From an uncultured Bacteroides sp. (GTDB taxonomy: Bacteria > Bacteroidota > Bacteroidia > Bacteroidales > Bacteroidaceae): a stretch of 64,000 nt of DNA. The position numbers were made by a program, and so were the translations under genes. The stretch is taken from the NCBI RefSeq assembly GCF_963677715.1, contig NZ_OY782495.1, forward strand, positions 1,602,001 to 1,666,000, written 5' to 3'. The notes beneath the pieces are model-generated. The model did no database searches. It saw only the letters and a list, made by a program, of their open reading frames with translations, and was not told the origin of the DNA. This document shows positions 27,201 to 34,800 of the stretch, piece by piece. Position 1 is the stretch's first letter. Each line of letters starts with the position of its first letter.

Positions 27201-27415
27201 TATTGTCCATCAAGATTCGTCACAGTTCCGTTGTTGCTATGATTTTTAACAACAACACTAGCACCGATAACAGCTTCACCTGAAGCATCGGTCACCGTAC
27301 CCTTCACAACACTTTGTGCCTGCCCGCTTACGGAATAAGCAAAAAGTGTGAATAGCAAAAGCAAAGTTACTCTTGCTAATCGAGATTTCTTCAAAATAGA
27401 GTTAGACTCTGTCAT
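24206..27415 (-). CDS. SusC/RagA-family TonB-linked outer-membrane transporter
   Basis: This 1069-residue receptor has a signal peptide at residues 1-33, a carboxypeptidase-regulatory-like domain (VVKGTVTDASGEAVIGASVVVKNHS), a TonB-box-like stretch LDEVVVVGYGTQKKASLTGAVS, a plug with the SusC motif ESVSVLKDASSAAVYGLKAAGGVIIVTTKKG, and a long C-terminal barrel ending in Phe. It imports oligosaccharides bound by the SusD partner with energy from TonB. There is no N-terminal STN domain, so control is more likely by the ROK regulator than by a sigma/anti-sigma relay. Confidence 0.96.
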   Translation of the reverse strand: MTESNSILKKSRLARVTLLLLFTLFAYSVSGQAQSVVKGTVTDASGEAVIGASVVVKNHSNNGTVTNLDGQYSITANAKDILVFSYIGMVSQEIKIAGNRVINVVLKDDVKTLDEVVVVGYGTQKKASLTGAVSAMKGDELLKSPATNVTQMLAGKLPGISSVQESGEPGLDNASLRIRGSIYNVTYIVDGFPRSIGDIDPNDIESVSVLKDASSAAVYGLKAAGGVIIVTTKKGTEGKAKITYDGSFGASMNANFPQFMNGPQFAYYYNLGDMMDKIGNGLITDASEYTPVFSKQNVEDMLTNSNGWGNVNYIDKVFGTGFNQKHNISIEGGTDKMRYFASVGYLGQKGNIDNFYYDRYNIRTNLEAKVAKDFTLTVGIAGKSSKRHRPGYASGGTDSDSELGEQGWMSIANQTLRMHPYVQETYNGSYSGTANSSGQANSPLAAIYESGYKITRTTDGQTNLSLQYDVPWVKGLSLKVNGSYDYSTSYDKNLDTPYYVQMVTMPTTATEELPYAYTADPRGNTTIQLGEGQATTRQLVGQGSIAYNNSFHKHHVDFLALAEIQNWKYNTFSAYATDVPFPELPELDYGNPSKTKPIAGNSDATRSIGYVFRLKYDYDDKYLAEFTGRYDGSYKFAGNVGGKRWGFFPSGSVAWRISKEDFMESLDFINDLKVRASVGLLGSDNVDPYRFLSTYAYGDKVLIDGNSLSTMYSAAVPNASLSWENTLSYNVGFDFTMWNGLLGLDFDAFYNYTYDILTQMDSGNYPPSMGGYYSKWANYNKIDTKGVDVSVSHRNKFLIAGKTFNYGTSASLTWAKNRWLRYAGDYANEQFWNKVAGNSVYANYGWVAEGLYRSEEEIDNSAWYGSRPNIGDIRYKDLNGDGKIDDLGDRARIGRDNRPELTYGLSLNASWNGFDFNAQFTGGALFDVSLTGTYYNSNDDNTVWTKTFKDGANSPLYLVQNAVSVYNPNGTFPRITAGGLTHGGDNGLSSTFWMRDGKYIRLKSAQLGYTFPKAWTGKIGFQNLRLYVEGSNIFTISGLPAGIDPESPGVNNGYYPQQRTLMGGITLTF

Positions 27416-27462
27416 AGGATAAATTTTTAAGATTAATGATTTATTGATTTAAAATTAAGAAG

Positions 27463-28629
27463 CTATAAATTTTCCAATATCGTCCAACATTGGTATAATC
27501 CTCTTGGTACATGGAAACATCCTTTCCATTTTCCGCCCTTCAAGGGTAATAGCACCTCTCCTCTCCGGTCGAGATAACCGAACCATTCGGGATGTTCAGG
27601 ATCCTTGAAATGAGTCCAGACATAGTTATGTACTGTTTCAAACCATTCCAGACACTCCTTAGAACCTGTTAATTGGTATCCTTTCAATAAGGAAATCAGC
27701 GTTTCAATATGCACCCACCACAACTTTTGATCCCATTCCAATTGCTGAGTAGGATAACCCAAGCGATCCATAAAATAGAAAATCCCCCCATATTGCTTGT
27801 CCCATCCATATTTCAGCATGGTCAAAGTAATATCTTTCGCCTTCTCTATCAAATCCGGACGGTTCAGTCTTTGACCCAAATCCATAATAAACCACATGGC
27901 TTCAATAGAATGACCCGGATTAATCACCCGCCCGTCAAATGAATCAGACAACTGTCCATCGGTCATTACATTTTCAACAATGATTCCTCCCAATTCAGGA
28001 CGATAGAAAACATCCATTACTTCATGTATGCATGTTTCCATAGTCTGCTTCAAATAGTCAGCATCCAGCAAATGTTCAATCTCCAATGCCAGATTACAAA
28101 GAATCATAGGCAGTGCGAAGTTTTTCAAATCACGCGTTCCAAGATAAAGCTTATTCCACTTCCCTTTCGGATTCTCCACTTTCGACAGTATGATTTCAAA
28201 AGTTTTTTTAGCAATATCCGCATACTCCTGATTACCGGTAGCAAGACTTAACTGCCCAAAAGCCATAGTAGCAAAAGTGTATGAGAAAATATTGTATGGC
28301 TCTACTAATGGCTTTCCCTCTTTGTCAAGAGAGAAATACCAATTGTAATTCCCGTCATGGCCATACTTCTTCAGAAACTCTCCACCTTGCACAGCACAAT
28401 CTAACCATTCCTTACGCTTCTCCACTTTATTGTAAAGCATTGAGAACATCCAGACCTCGCGTCCCTGCAGCCACACGAACTTATCCGTGTCGAATACACT
28501 TCCGTCTCTGTTAAGACAAGTGAAGTAGCCTCCACACTCTTTATCCTGAGAATTATTAAGCCAAAAAGGCAAGACTCCGTCTAGCAACTCAGTTTTATAC
28601 TGTGCCGCCAATTCCTTAAAAACCATCAT
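27463..28629 (-). CDS. N-acylglucosamine 2-epimerase (AGE) family protein
   Basis: This 388-residue cytoplasmic enzyme has an alpha/alpha barrel with AGE signatures WLQGREVWMFSML near residue 55, NPGHSIEAMWF with the likely catalytic His near 246, and WWVHIETLISLL. Family members interconvert GlcNAc and ManNAc, mannose and glucose, or the reducing end of cellobiose and mannobiose. In this operon it probably epimerises the sugar taken up by the MFS porter encoded 19 bases upstream. Two in-frame Met codons (28629, 28626) are adjacent; either could start. The exact substrate is open. Confidence 0.88.
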   Translation of the reverse strand: MMVFKELAAQYKTELLDGVLPFWLNNSQDKECGGYFTCLNRDGSVFDTDKFVWLQGREVWMFSMLYNKVEKRKEWLDCAVQGGEFLKKYGHDGNYNWYFSLDKEGKPLVEPYNIFSYTFATMAFGQLSLATGNQEYADIAKKTFEIILSKVENPKGKWNKLYLGTRDLKNFALPMILCNLALEIEHLLDADYLKQTMETCIHEVMDVFYRPELGGIIVENVMTDGQLSDSFDGRVINPGHSIEAMWFIMDLGQRLNRPDLIEKAKDITLTMLKYGWDKQYGGIFYFMDRLGYPTQQLEWDQKLWWVHIETLISLLKGYQLTGSKECLEWFETVHNYVWTHFKDPEHPEWFGYLDRRGEVLLPLKGGKWKGCFHVPRGLYQCWTILENL

Positions 28630-28648
28630 TTAATTTGTATTTATACGA

Positions 28649-30067
28649 TTAAGGTCGATTTAAATTAGTCCAATATTTTTCAATTTCTTCAAGAGACTTT
28701 CCGGTAGTCTCAGGTACCAGCTTCCAGACGATCAGAATGTAGGGAATACACATCACAGCAAACAGAATGAATGTTCCGGCGGGGGAAAGATTTTGGAGCA
28801 TCCAGGGGGTTAACTGCCCGATGAGATATGTACCGATCCATAAAGCAAAACCCGCTATTGACATAGCCAAGCCTCTCACTTTTATAGGATACATTTCTGA
28901 TAATAACACCCATACCACTGCGCAAATGGATATGGCACAACAAAATATATAAAAGAGAAAAAATATCAATAAGAAAAGATTCGGGATGACCATTGATTCA
29001 CCAGCTACAAAATAAAAGGCAATCAATAATAATGAGAGTATCATGCCCGAAACGCCATAATAAACAAGGTTCTTCCTACCAACTTTATCTATAATACCCA
29101 AAGCCAAAACGGTGGTAAGCATATTGACAACTCCTACAAGTACCTGATAAAAGAGAGAGTCACCACCCGAAAGACCTGCATTTTGGAAGATAGTCGGTCC
29201 GTAATAAAGCACAGCATTCACACCCATGAACTGCCCCAAAATCGCAATACACATACCTATTATAACAGCCTTAAAGATACCCGGTTGAAATAATAATGAC
29301 CATTCCGATTTTGTATCAGAAGAGATTACTTCTCGTGTTGCCGCAATCTGACTTTCAACCTCGTTATCAGAATGATAGATATGTATCAACGTTTTCTTTG
29401 CCCGCACTTCTCTTCCTTTCAGAATAAGCCAACGAGGACTTTCGGGAATAAAAAAGATAATGATAAAAAACAGTACAGCCGGCAACGCCTCCATTCCCAA
29501 CATACCTCTCCATATTTCCGAAACAAATATTTTATCAATCATTGCGGTTCCAGAAATCACCCCATTATCAGCCCAGACAACCAATTGATAATTCATTAGA
29601 AAAGCGCCTAAAAAACCAACTGTTACAGCTAGCTGATAGAGCGACACTAAACGCCCTCTATACTGAGGGACGGAGATTTCCGATATATATAATGGGGAAA
29701 TAATAGATACAATCCCAATTCCTACTCCACCAATAATCCTATAAATAACCAACTGGTTAAAATCACCACATAAAGCACAACCGATGGCAGAAGTAGAAAA
29801 CAATACAGCTGAAAGAAGCATCGTCTTCTTTCTACCTATTTTATCACTCAACACACCGGCGAATAGCACACCTATTATAGAACCTACCAAGGCACATCCC
29901 ACATACCAACCTTGTTGCATAGCATCCAGTTGAAAAAGAGTGGTGACCTTTGCTATTGTTCCGGAAATAACAGCCGTATCATAGCCAAACAGAAATCCTC
30001 CCAACGCAGCTACCACCGAAAGAAATATAAGATATCCAGTATTAATCTGTAATTTCATCTGCTTCAC
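28649..30067 (-). CDS. MFS sugar porter (sugar:H+ symporter family)
   Basis: This 472-residue inner-membrane protein has twelve predicted helices. Sugar porter motifs are clear: DKIGRKK after helix 2, RIIGGVGIGIVSIISPLYISEISVPQYRGR around helices 4-5, PESPRWL before the central loop, DKVGRKN, and PETTGKSLEEIE at the C-terminus. It should import a monosaccharide by proton symport. The frame may start at GTG 30067, overlapping the DUF4434 stop (GTGA), or at ATG 30058; the overlap suggests translational coupling. It likely passes its sugar to the AGE epimerase. Confidence 0.92.
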   Translation of the reverse strand: MKQMKLQINTGYLIFLSVVAALGGFLFGYDTAVISGTIAKVTTLFQLDAMQQGWYVGCALVGSIIGVLFAGVLSDKIGRKKTMLLSAVLFSTSAIGCALCGDFNQLVIYRIIGGVGIGIVSIISPLYISEISVPQYRGRLVSLYQLAVTVGFLGAFLMNYQLVVWADNGVISGTAMIDKIFVSEIWRGMLGMEALPAVLFFIIIFFIPESPRWLILKGREVRAKKTLIHIYHSDNEVESQIAATREVISSDTKSEWSLLFQPGIFKAVIIGMCIAILGQFMGVNAVLYYGPTIFQNAGLSGGDSLFYQVLVGVVNMLTTVLALGIIDKVGRKNLVYYGVSGMILSLLLIAFYFVAGESMVIPNLFLLIFFLFYIFCCAISICAVVWVLLSEMYPIKVRGLAMSIAGFALWIGTYLIGQLTPWMLQNLSPAGTFILFAVMCIPYILIVWKLVPETTGKSLEEIEKYWTNLNRP

Positions 30068-31164
30068 TTTATTTGAAAGTATTCTTTATACCTATCGTAT
30101 AGATGTCCAGCTTGTAGATAGGCAGATTGGGGACTCATAAAATGAGAAAATTCGAAAGTAATTGCCTTATCATAACCAGCTCTCTGAGCAGCCTCTAGTT
30201 TCATTCTAAGCTTATCAAACTTAATGGGGAAAAAATTAATCGGCATATCACGGTCAAATGACTCCGCATTCGTCCAGCACTGCATTCCGTATCTATCTGC
30301 TAATTTCTTATTTACAGCGAAAAAAGCATCCAACTCATCATAATCGATATGCCCATCCTGAAAAGCACACGCATCAACCACATCATGGATTCCATCAAAG
30401 ATTTCATTCCACTCTTTTTCATGCTCTTCCACAGAGATTGCATTCGCTTTAGTCAGATTAGAGCCGCTAGCCATCACCGCCTTTTTTCCATCAATCCAAG
30501 GAGAAATAAATGTTGGCAGCCCTCCGGAAACATCTTTGCATTGTTTGCCCATTGCCCGAAAAGCCCCGATAGCGCCTTTTGTTTTACGACTTATTTCACC
30601 ACTGATATACCAGCCACCAAAACTCTTATATTTCTCGCCATAGTTTTTCCACACCTCATCTATTACATACTTGTTATCCTCTATTTCCCAACTTAAGTCA
30701 CCCGTATCCCAATATTTACCGGAATCATATAATCCGAAGTAGAATTTCATTCCATACTTCTCAGCCAGCCGAAGAAACATATCCAGCAGATCGACCGATG
30801 GCATATAACATCCCTTATTCAACAGATATTTAGAAGGATACGTCATAAACTTACGATAACCGGAACGAATCATAATCACCGTATCTATGCCAATACTCTT
30901 CATGTGACGAAAATCCAACTCCCATTCTTTCTCACCCCAGTTCTGGTGAGGAATATCATGAGAAATTTCATCGAGAAAAGTACCTGTTATTTTTAGACCA
31001 TTTTTCTGAGGGACCAGCAGTTTACTTCCAGAGAACGATTCCATACTAGTTGATAACACAGAAGATTCTCGTTTTTCAAAACCAAACAAGGAAGGTGCAA
31101 CCAAAGCAGAAGCTCCTGCCAAAGCCGCTTTTTTAAGAAAGTCTCTACGATCATTTGTTTTCAT
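30064..31164 (-). CDS. DUF4434 putative TIM-barrel glycoside hydrolase-like protein
   Basis: This 366-residue protein begins with a twin-arginine-like signal (NDRRDFLKKAALAGASALVAPS). The body matches the DUF4434 pattern: GLKITGTFLDEISHDIPHQNWGEKEW, then MKSIGIDTVIMIRSG, FYFGLYDSG and GGWYISGEI, as in glycoside-hydrolase-like barrels. No biochemical function is known to me for the family. It is the first gene of the PUL 1 operon, 54 bases downstream of a strong predicted promoter, so it is probably central to substrate processing. The Tat-type leader suggests folding, perhaps with a cofactor or metal, before export. Confidence 0.8.
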   Translation of the reverse strand: MKTNDRRDFLKKAALAGASALVAPSLFGFEKRESSVLSTSMESFSGSKLLVPQKNGLKITGTFLDEISHDIPHQNWGEKEWELDFRHMKSIGIDTVIMIRSGYRKFMTYPSKYLLNKGCYMPSVDLLDMFLRLAEKYGMKFYFGLYDSGKYWDTGDLSWEIEDNKYVIDEVWKNYGEKYKSFGGWYISGEISRKTKGAIGAFRAMGKQCKDVSGGLPTFISPWIDGKKAVMASGSNLTKANAISVEEHEKEWNEIFDGIHDVVDACAFQDGHIDYDELDAFFAVNKKLADRYGMQCWTNAESFDRDMPINFFPIKFDKLRMKLEAAQRAGYDKAITFEFSHFMSPQSAYLQAGHLYDRYKEYFQIK

Positions 31165-31217
31165 ATTAATTAAGACGATTAAAAAATCAGTTAAATATTA
31201 AGGTGGTTATTCAAATG

Positions 31218-31247
31218 CAAATATACTATCTTTTATTAAATAAGCAA
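31218..31247 (-). promoter_or_regulatory. Promoter of the PUL 1 operon
   Basis: On the minus strand, TTG (31247-31245) and TATATTTG (31225-31218) are separated by exactly 19 bases, a full match to the Bacteroides consensus. It lies 54 bases before the DUF4434 start. Gaps between the twelve downstream genes are all under 100 bases, so this may drive the whole locus. Confidence 0.75.
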
Positions 31248-31446
31248 TAAATAATAAATTATTTTATTATATAATCCTATATTTAACTTTATAGTTTATA
31301 AACACCCTCTCTCATATCTAAAAACACAGATATAGAACAGCCAAATATTTCCCATTAGTTTCATACAACACCAAGTAGGAAGCAAATAGGAGATTCATAA
31401 AATAAACAAAACGATAGCTAATAAGCCAATTATTAAATAAATTCGG

Positions 31447-31454
31447 TATATTTG
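31447..31454 (+). promoter_or_regulatory. Probable -7 element of the ROK regulator gene
   Basis: TATATTTG matches TAnnTTTG and lies 26 bases before the ROK start codon. No TTG is seen at the expected distance, so the promoter may be weak or controlled. Confidence 0.45.
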
Positions 31455-31479
31455 CATAAACTGTACAACAACTTAAGTT

Positions 31480-32691
31480 ATGAACCAACAATTCCTTAAA
31501 GAAATAGAGATCGGGTCTAAAAGTGCACTCGTCAAGAAGCGTATCATTACACATTATATATATAATGGCAGTTCTACCATAACGGATCTATCCAAGGAAC
31601 TGGATCTGAGTGTACCTACTGTTACTAAATTCATCGGTGAAATGTGTGAGGATGGATATCTAAATGATTACGGCAAACTTGAAACAAGTGGAGGCAGACA
31701 CCCCAGTTTATATGGACTTAATCCAGAATCAGGCTATTTTATAGGGGTTGACATCAAGAAATTTGCTATTAATATAGGTATCATCAACTTCAAAGGTGAA
31801 ATGGTAGAGCTCAAAATGAACATTCCTTATAAGCTGGAGAATTCAATAGAAGGGATGAACGAATTATGTAAACTCATCTTAAACTTCATCAAAAAGCTCG
31901 CAATCAATAAGGAAAGAATTCTAAATATCAACCTCAATATCTCAGGGCGGGTAAATCCTGAATCCGGATACAGTTTCAGCTTATTCAACTTTGAAGAGCG
32001 CCCTTTGGCTGAGGTTTTAGCGGAGAGACTCAAATACAAGGTTACGATTGACAACGACACTCGCGCTATGACCTACGGCGAGTACATGCAGGGATGTGTG
32101 AAGGGAGAAAAAAACATTATCTTTGTTAATATCAGCTGGGGAATTGGCATTGGAATCATTATCGATGGAAAAATATATAACGGGAAGTCAGGTTTCGCCG
32201 GAGAGTTTGGGCACGTAAATACATTCGACAATGAAATCATCTGCCACTGTGGCAAGAAAGGTTGCTTAGAGACTGAAGCTTCAGGGGCTGCCCTTCATCG
32301 GATTTTGCTTGAACGAGTACGAAACGGAGAAAATTCCATATTATCCGGTCGGGTAGCAGTAGAAAACGAAGACCCGCTCACTCTCGACGAGATTATCTCA
32401 GCGGTTAGCAAAGAGGATGTGCTATGCATCGAGATCGTAGAAGAGATTGGTCAAAAGCTGGGGAAACAAATAGCCGGACTTATCAATATCTTTAATCCGG
32501 AACTGGTAATTATTGGCGGTAGTCTTTCATTAACCGATGATTACATCACGCAACCCATCAAAACTGCCGTTAGAAAATATTCTTTAAATCTGGTTAATAA
32601 AGACTCTGTTATTATGACTTCTAAACTAAAAGATCGCGCAGGAATCGTCGGAGCTTGTATGCTGGCAAGAAGTCGGATGTTCGAAGACTAA
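31480..32691 (+). CDS. ROK-family transcriptional regulator (NagC/XylR type)
   Basis: This 403-residue protein has an N-terminal winged helix (ITDLSKELDLSVPTVTKFIGEM) and a C-terminal sugar-kinase-like ROK domain with GVDIKK, a FAGEFGHVNTF segment and the zinc motif CHCGKKGCLETEASG near residues 258-272. ROK repressors sense sugars or sugar phosphates, with GlcNAc-6-phosphate as ligand for NagC. It is divergent from the PUL 1 operon, the usual position of a local regulator, and probably represses the operon until its inducer appears. An aldo/keto reductase gene follows 51 bases downstream. Confidence 0.9.
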   Translation: MNQQFLKEIEIGSKSALVKKRIITHYIYNGSSTITDLSKELDLSVPTVTKFIGEMCEDGYLNDYGKLETSGGRHPSLYGLNPESGYFIGVDIKKFAINIGIINFKGEMVELKMNIPYKLENSIEGMNELCKLILNFIKKLAINKERILNINLNISGRVNPESGYSFSLFNFEERPLAEVLAERLKYKVTIDNDTRAMTYGEYMQGCVKGEKNIIFVNISWGIGIGIIIDGKIYNGKSGFAGEFGHVNTFDNEIICHCGKKGCLETEASGAALHRILLERVRNGENSILSGRVAVENEDPLTLDEIISAVSKEDVLCIEIVEEIGQKLGKQIAGLINIFNPELVIIGGSLSLTDDYITQPIKTAVRKYSLNLVNKDSVIMTSKLKDRAGIVGACMLARSRMFED

Positions 32692-32742
32692 CGAACAACA
32701 AAGGAACAAATTTGTTGTATCAACTATAATCTGCAAAAAATT

Positions 32743-33564
32743 ATGGAGAAAATCACATTAAACAACGGAGTGAATATACCTTCCGTAGGGGTTGGCGTAT
32801 TCAGAGTCGAAGATGCACAAGTTGCATACGAAACAGTAAAACTGGCATTATCGGTAGGCTACAGACACATCGACACTGCTATGATTTACGGAAACGAAGA
32901 AGCAGTAGGAAAGGCAATGAAAGATTCCGGCATAGCAAGAGAAGAAATATTCTTAACCACTAAATTGTGGAATGACGATCAACGCTCGGGCAAAGTAGCG
33001 GAAGCAATAGAAGCCAGCCTGAAAAGATTAGGTACTGATTACGTAGATTTATATTTAGTGCATTGGCCGGTCAAAGAGACCTATAAAAACGTATGGAAAA
33101 AGATGGAAGAGGTTTATAAAAGCGGCAAAGCAAAAGCCATTGGTGTAAGTAACTATCAGCCTCATCATTTGGACGATTTATTGCAAATAGCCGAAGTGAT
33201 ACCAGCTGTCGATCAAATAGAATGCTATCCTTATCTCTCGCAGGAAGCTGTTATTGCTTATTGCAAAGGAAAAGGCATTTATCCCGAAGCATGGGGGCCT
33301 TTAGGTGCAGGGAAAACTGATATCCTTGTTAACCCGATCATCACCGGCATTGCCACCACACATGGCAAATCTGCTGCTCAAGTAATTCTGCGTTGGAACC
33401 TTCAGCGAGGAGTCATCGTAATACCTAAATCAATACACGAAGCCCGGTTAGTAGAGAACCTGAGTGTTACTGATTTCACTCTTACAGCGAAACAAATGGA
33501 AGAAATAAGTAAGCTGGACAAGAACCTACGTTTGGGCTCTCATCCCGATAATTTTAATTTTTAA
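32743..33564 (+). CDS. Aldo/keto reductase (AKR5-like, NADPH-dependent)
   Basis: This 273-residue TIM-barrel reductase has the complete catalytic tetrad Asp44, Tyr49, Lys74 and His107 (RHIDTAMIYGNE, LTTKLWN, LVHWP). The C-terminal IPKSIHEARLVENL forms the NADPH-binding loop. Close families reduce 2,5-diketogluconate, methylglyoxal and other carbonyls. It follows the ROK gene by 51 bases and is followed by a strong terminator, so it could be co-expressed with the regulator. A role in PUL 1 sugar metabolism is possible but not shown. Confidence 0.92.
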   Translation: MEKITLNNGVNIPSVGVGVFRVEDAQVAYETVKLALSVGYRHIDTAMIYGNEEAVGKAMKDSGIAREEIFLTTKLWNDDQRSGKVAEAIEASLKRLGTDYVDLYLVHWPVKETYKNVWKKMEEVYKSGKAKAIGVSNYQPHHLDDLLQIAEVIPAVDQIECYPYLSQEAVIAYCKGKGIYPEAWGPLGAGKTDILVNPIITGIATTHGKSAAQVILRWNLQRGVIVIPKSIHEARLVENLSVTDFTLTAKQMEEISKLDKNLRLGSHPDNFNF

Positions 33565-33614
33565 CCGAGCATTTTCATAAGAAACCTTAGAGATAAGGTG
33601 AATAAGAAAAAGAT

Positions 33615-33689
33615 AAATCGACAAATACAATATTCGTGTATGCCTATTGAAAAGTAGATCGGCCTACACGATATTGTATTTGTCGATTT
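33615..33689 (+). terminator. Long hairpin terminator after the aldo/keto reductase gene
   Basis: Arms 33615-33644 and 33661-33689 pair over about 28 bp with one bulged T and one mismatch; the paired core is cgacaaatacaatat. It ends in a short T-run (attttg). The stem is A-flanked, so it might also act on the other strand, although both neighbours run rightward. Confidence 0.75.
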
Positions 33690-33716
33690 TGATTTGAAAT
33701 ATTTATTGTATTTTTG
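33689..33716 (+). promoter_or_regulatory. Promoter of the tcdA-like gene
   Basis: TTG at 33689-33691 and TATTTTTG at 33709-33716 with 17-base spacing approximate the Bacteroides consensus, 26 bases before the start codon and immediately after the terminator hairpin. Confidence 0.5.
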
Positions 33717-33742
33717 CAGCCTGAATAAGTAAAAAGCAATCG

Positions 33743-34543
33743 ATGGGACTGGAAAGAGGCATTTTTAAGAGAACTGAATTATTGTTGGGCAATGACTTGA
33801 TGAGCAAGATTGCCAGTACGAAAGTGATCATCTTTGGTGTAGGGGGTGTAGGCAGCTGGTGTGCCGAAAGCCTTGTAAGGTCGGGCATTGGCCAACTAAC
33901 AATAGTAGATTCCGACCGGATCTGCGTAACGAACATCAACCGCCAGCTGATGGCAACCACAAAGACTGTAGGACAAGTAAAGGTTGAAGCTCTTAAAACT
34001 CGCTTACTCGAAATCAATCCCAAAGCAGAAATAAATGCTTTGCAACAAATCTATAGTGCCGAAACGTCGGACTCTTTTCATTTAGATGAATATGATTATA
34101 TCATTGATGCTATCGATAGTCTGGAAAACAAGGCAGAACTGATCCGCACTGCAACAAAAACAAAAGCTGTATTATTCTCTTCCATGGGAGCGGCCCTGAA
34201 GATGGACCCTACAAAGATTAAGGTAGCCGAATTCTGGAAAGTAATAGGTTGCCCGCTAGCAAGGGCCCTCAGGAATAAGTTTAAAAAAGGAGAACGCCCC
34301 TCAAAGAAATTCCTCTGTGTGTTCAGCGAAGAGTTGCTCGAAAACAAAGGAGGCAATTCATCTTGCGGAACAGATCAATGTCTTTGCCCCAAAGCAAAAA
34401 ACGGACCGGGCAATTCTGATTTAGTTAACCACGAGTGGTGTAGCCTCAAAGCACGCATAAACGGCACAATGGCACATAGCACTGCCCTATTTGGTTTCAT
34501 GATAGCCGGACTTGTGATGCAAGATCTATATAAAAAAGAATAG
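33743..34543 (+). CDS. tcdA: tRNA threonylcarbamoyladenosine dehydratase (TcdA, E1-like)
   Basis: This 266-residue ThiF/MoeB/HesA-fold enzyme has the nucleotide-binding GVGGVGSW at residues 32-39, then DSDRICVTNINRQLMA with the conserved Arg-Gln, DYIIDAIDSLENKAEL, and a Cys-containing insert (GGNSSCGTDQCLCPKA). TcdA uses ATP to convert t6A37 in tRNAs to its cyclic form ct6A. Length and motif order agree with TcdA rather than MoeB or ThiF. It stands alone between a terminator and the putA leader. Confidence 0.9.
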   Translation: MGLERGIFKRTELLLGNDLMSKIASTKVIIFGVGGVGSWCAESLVRSGIGQLTIVDSDRICVTNINRQLMATTKTVGQVKVEALKTRLLEINPKAEINALQQIYSAETSDSFHLDEYDYIIDAIDSLENKAELIRTATKTKAVLFSSMGAALKMDPTKIKVAEFWKVIGCPLARALRNKFKKGERPSKKFLCVFSEELLENKGGNSSCGTDQCLCPKAKNGPGNSDLVNHEWCSLKARINGTMAHSTALFGFMIAGLVMQDLYKKE

Positions 34544-34570
34544 CGGCCCTAAATTCAGGCTCAATTTGAT

Positions 34571-34599
34571 TTGTTATTCAGCATATATTCATATATTTG
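34571..34599 (+). promoter_or_regulatory. Promoter and long leader of putA
   Basis: TTG at 34571-34573 and TATATTTG at 34592-34599 with 18-base spacing match the Bacteroides promoter. Transcription from here gives a leader of nearly 200 nt before the putA start at 34801. The segment 34670-34740 is G+C-richer and could fold, but no known riboswitch was recognised. Confidence 0.55.
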
Positions 34600-34800
34600 T
34601 CACGAAGCATGCTAATAACACATCTTTATGGTAAGTTTGAGTTATGGAAAGAAAATATTTACTTTTTAACAGGTTCTCACAGCAAGCACTGCAAACCTTG
34701 CACCGTTACAGAGCCGTACAGTTCAGCCCCACTCCTTTTATGTTTTGATCGATGAGATAAAAATCTTTTTTCGTTTCACTAATTAAAAACATAAATCAGT

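Larger units (their letters stand above)
31165..31479. other. Divergent control region between PUL 1 and the ROK regulator
   Basis: This 315-base AT-rich gap separates the leftward PUL operon from the rightward ROK gene. It holds the PUL promoter at 31218-31247 and a -7 box for the regulator at 31447-31454. No open frame here has support as a gene. A ROK operator is expected here but no clear palindrome could be assigned. Confidence 0.6.

Noticed and set aside
12543-32691. Sialic acid catabolism locus
   Set aside because: The acetylesterase and AGE epimerase suggested it, but no sialidase, sialate lyase or GlcNAc-6-P genes are present.
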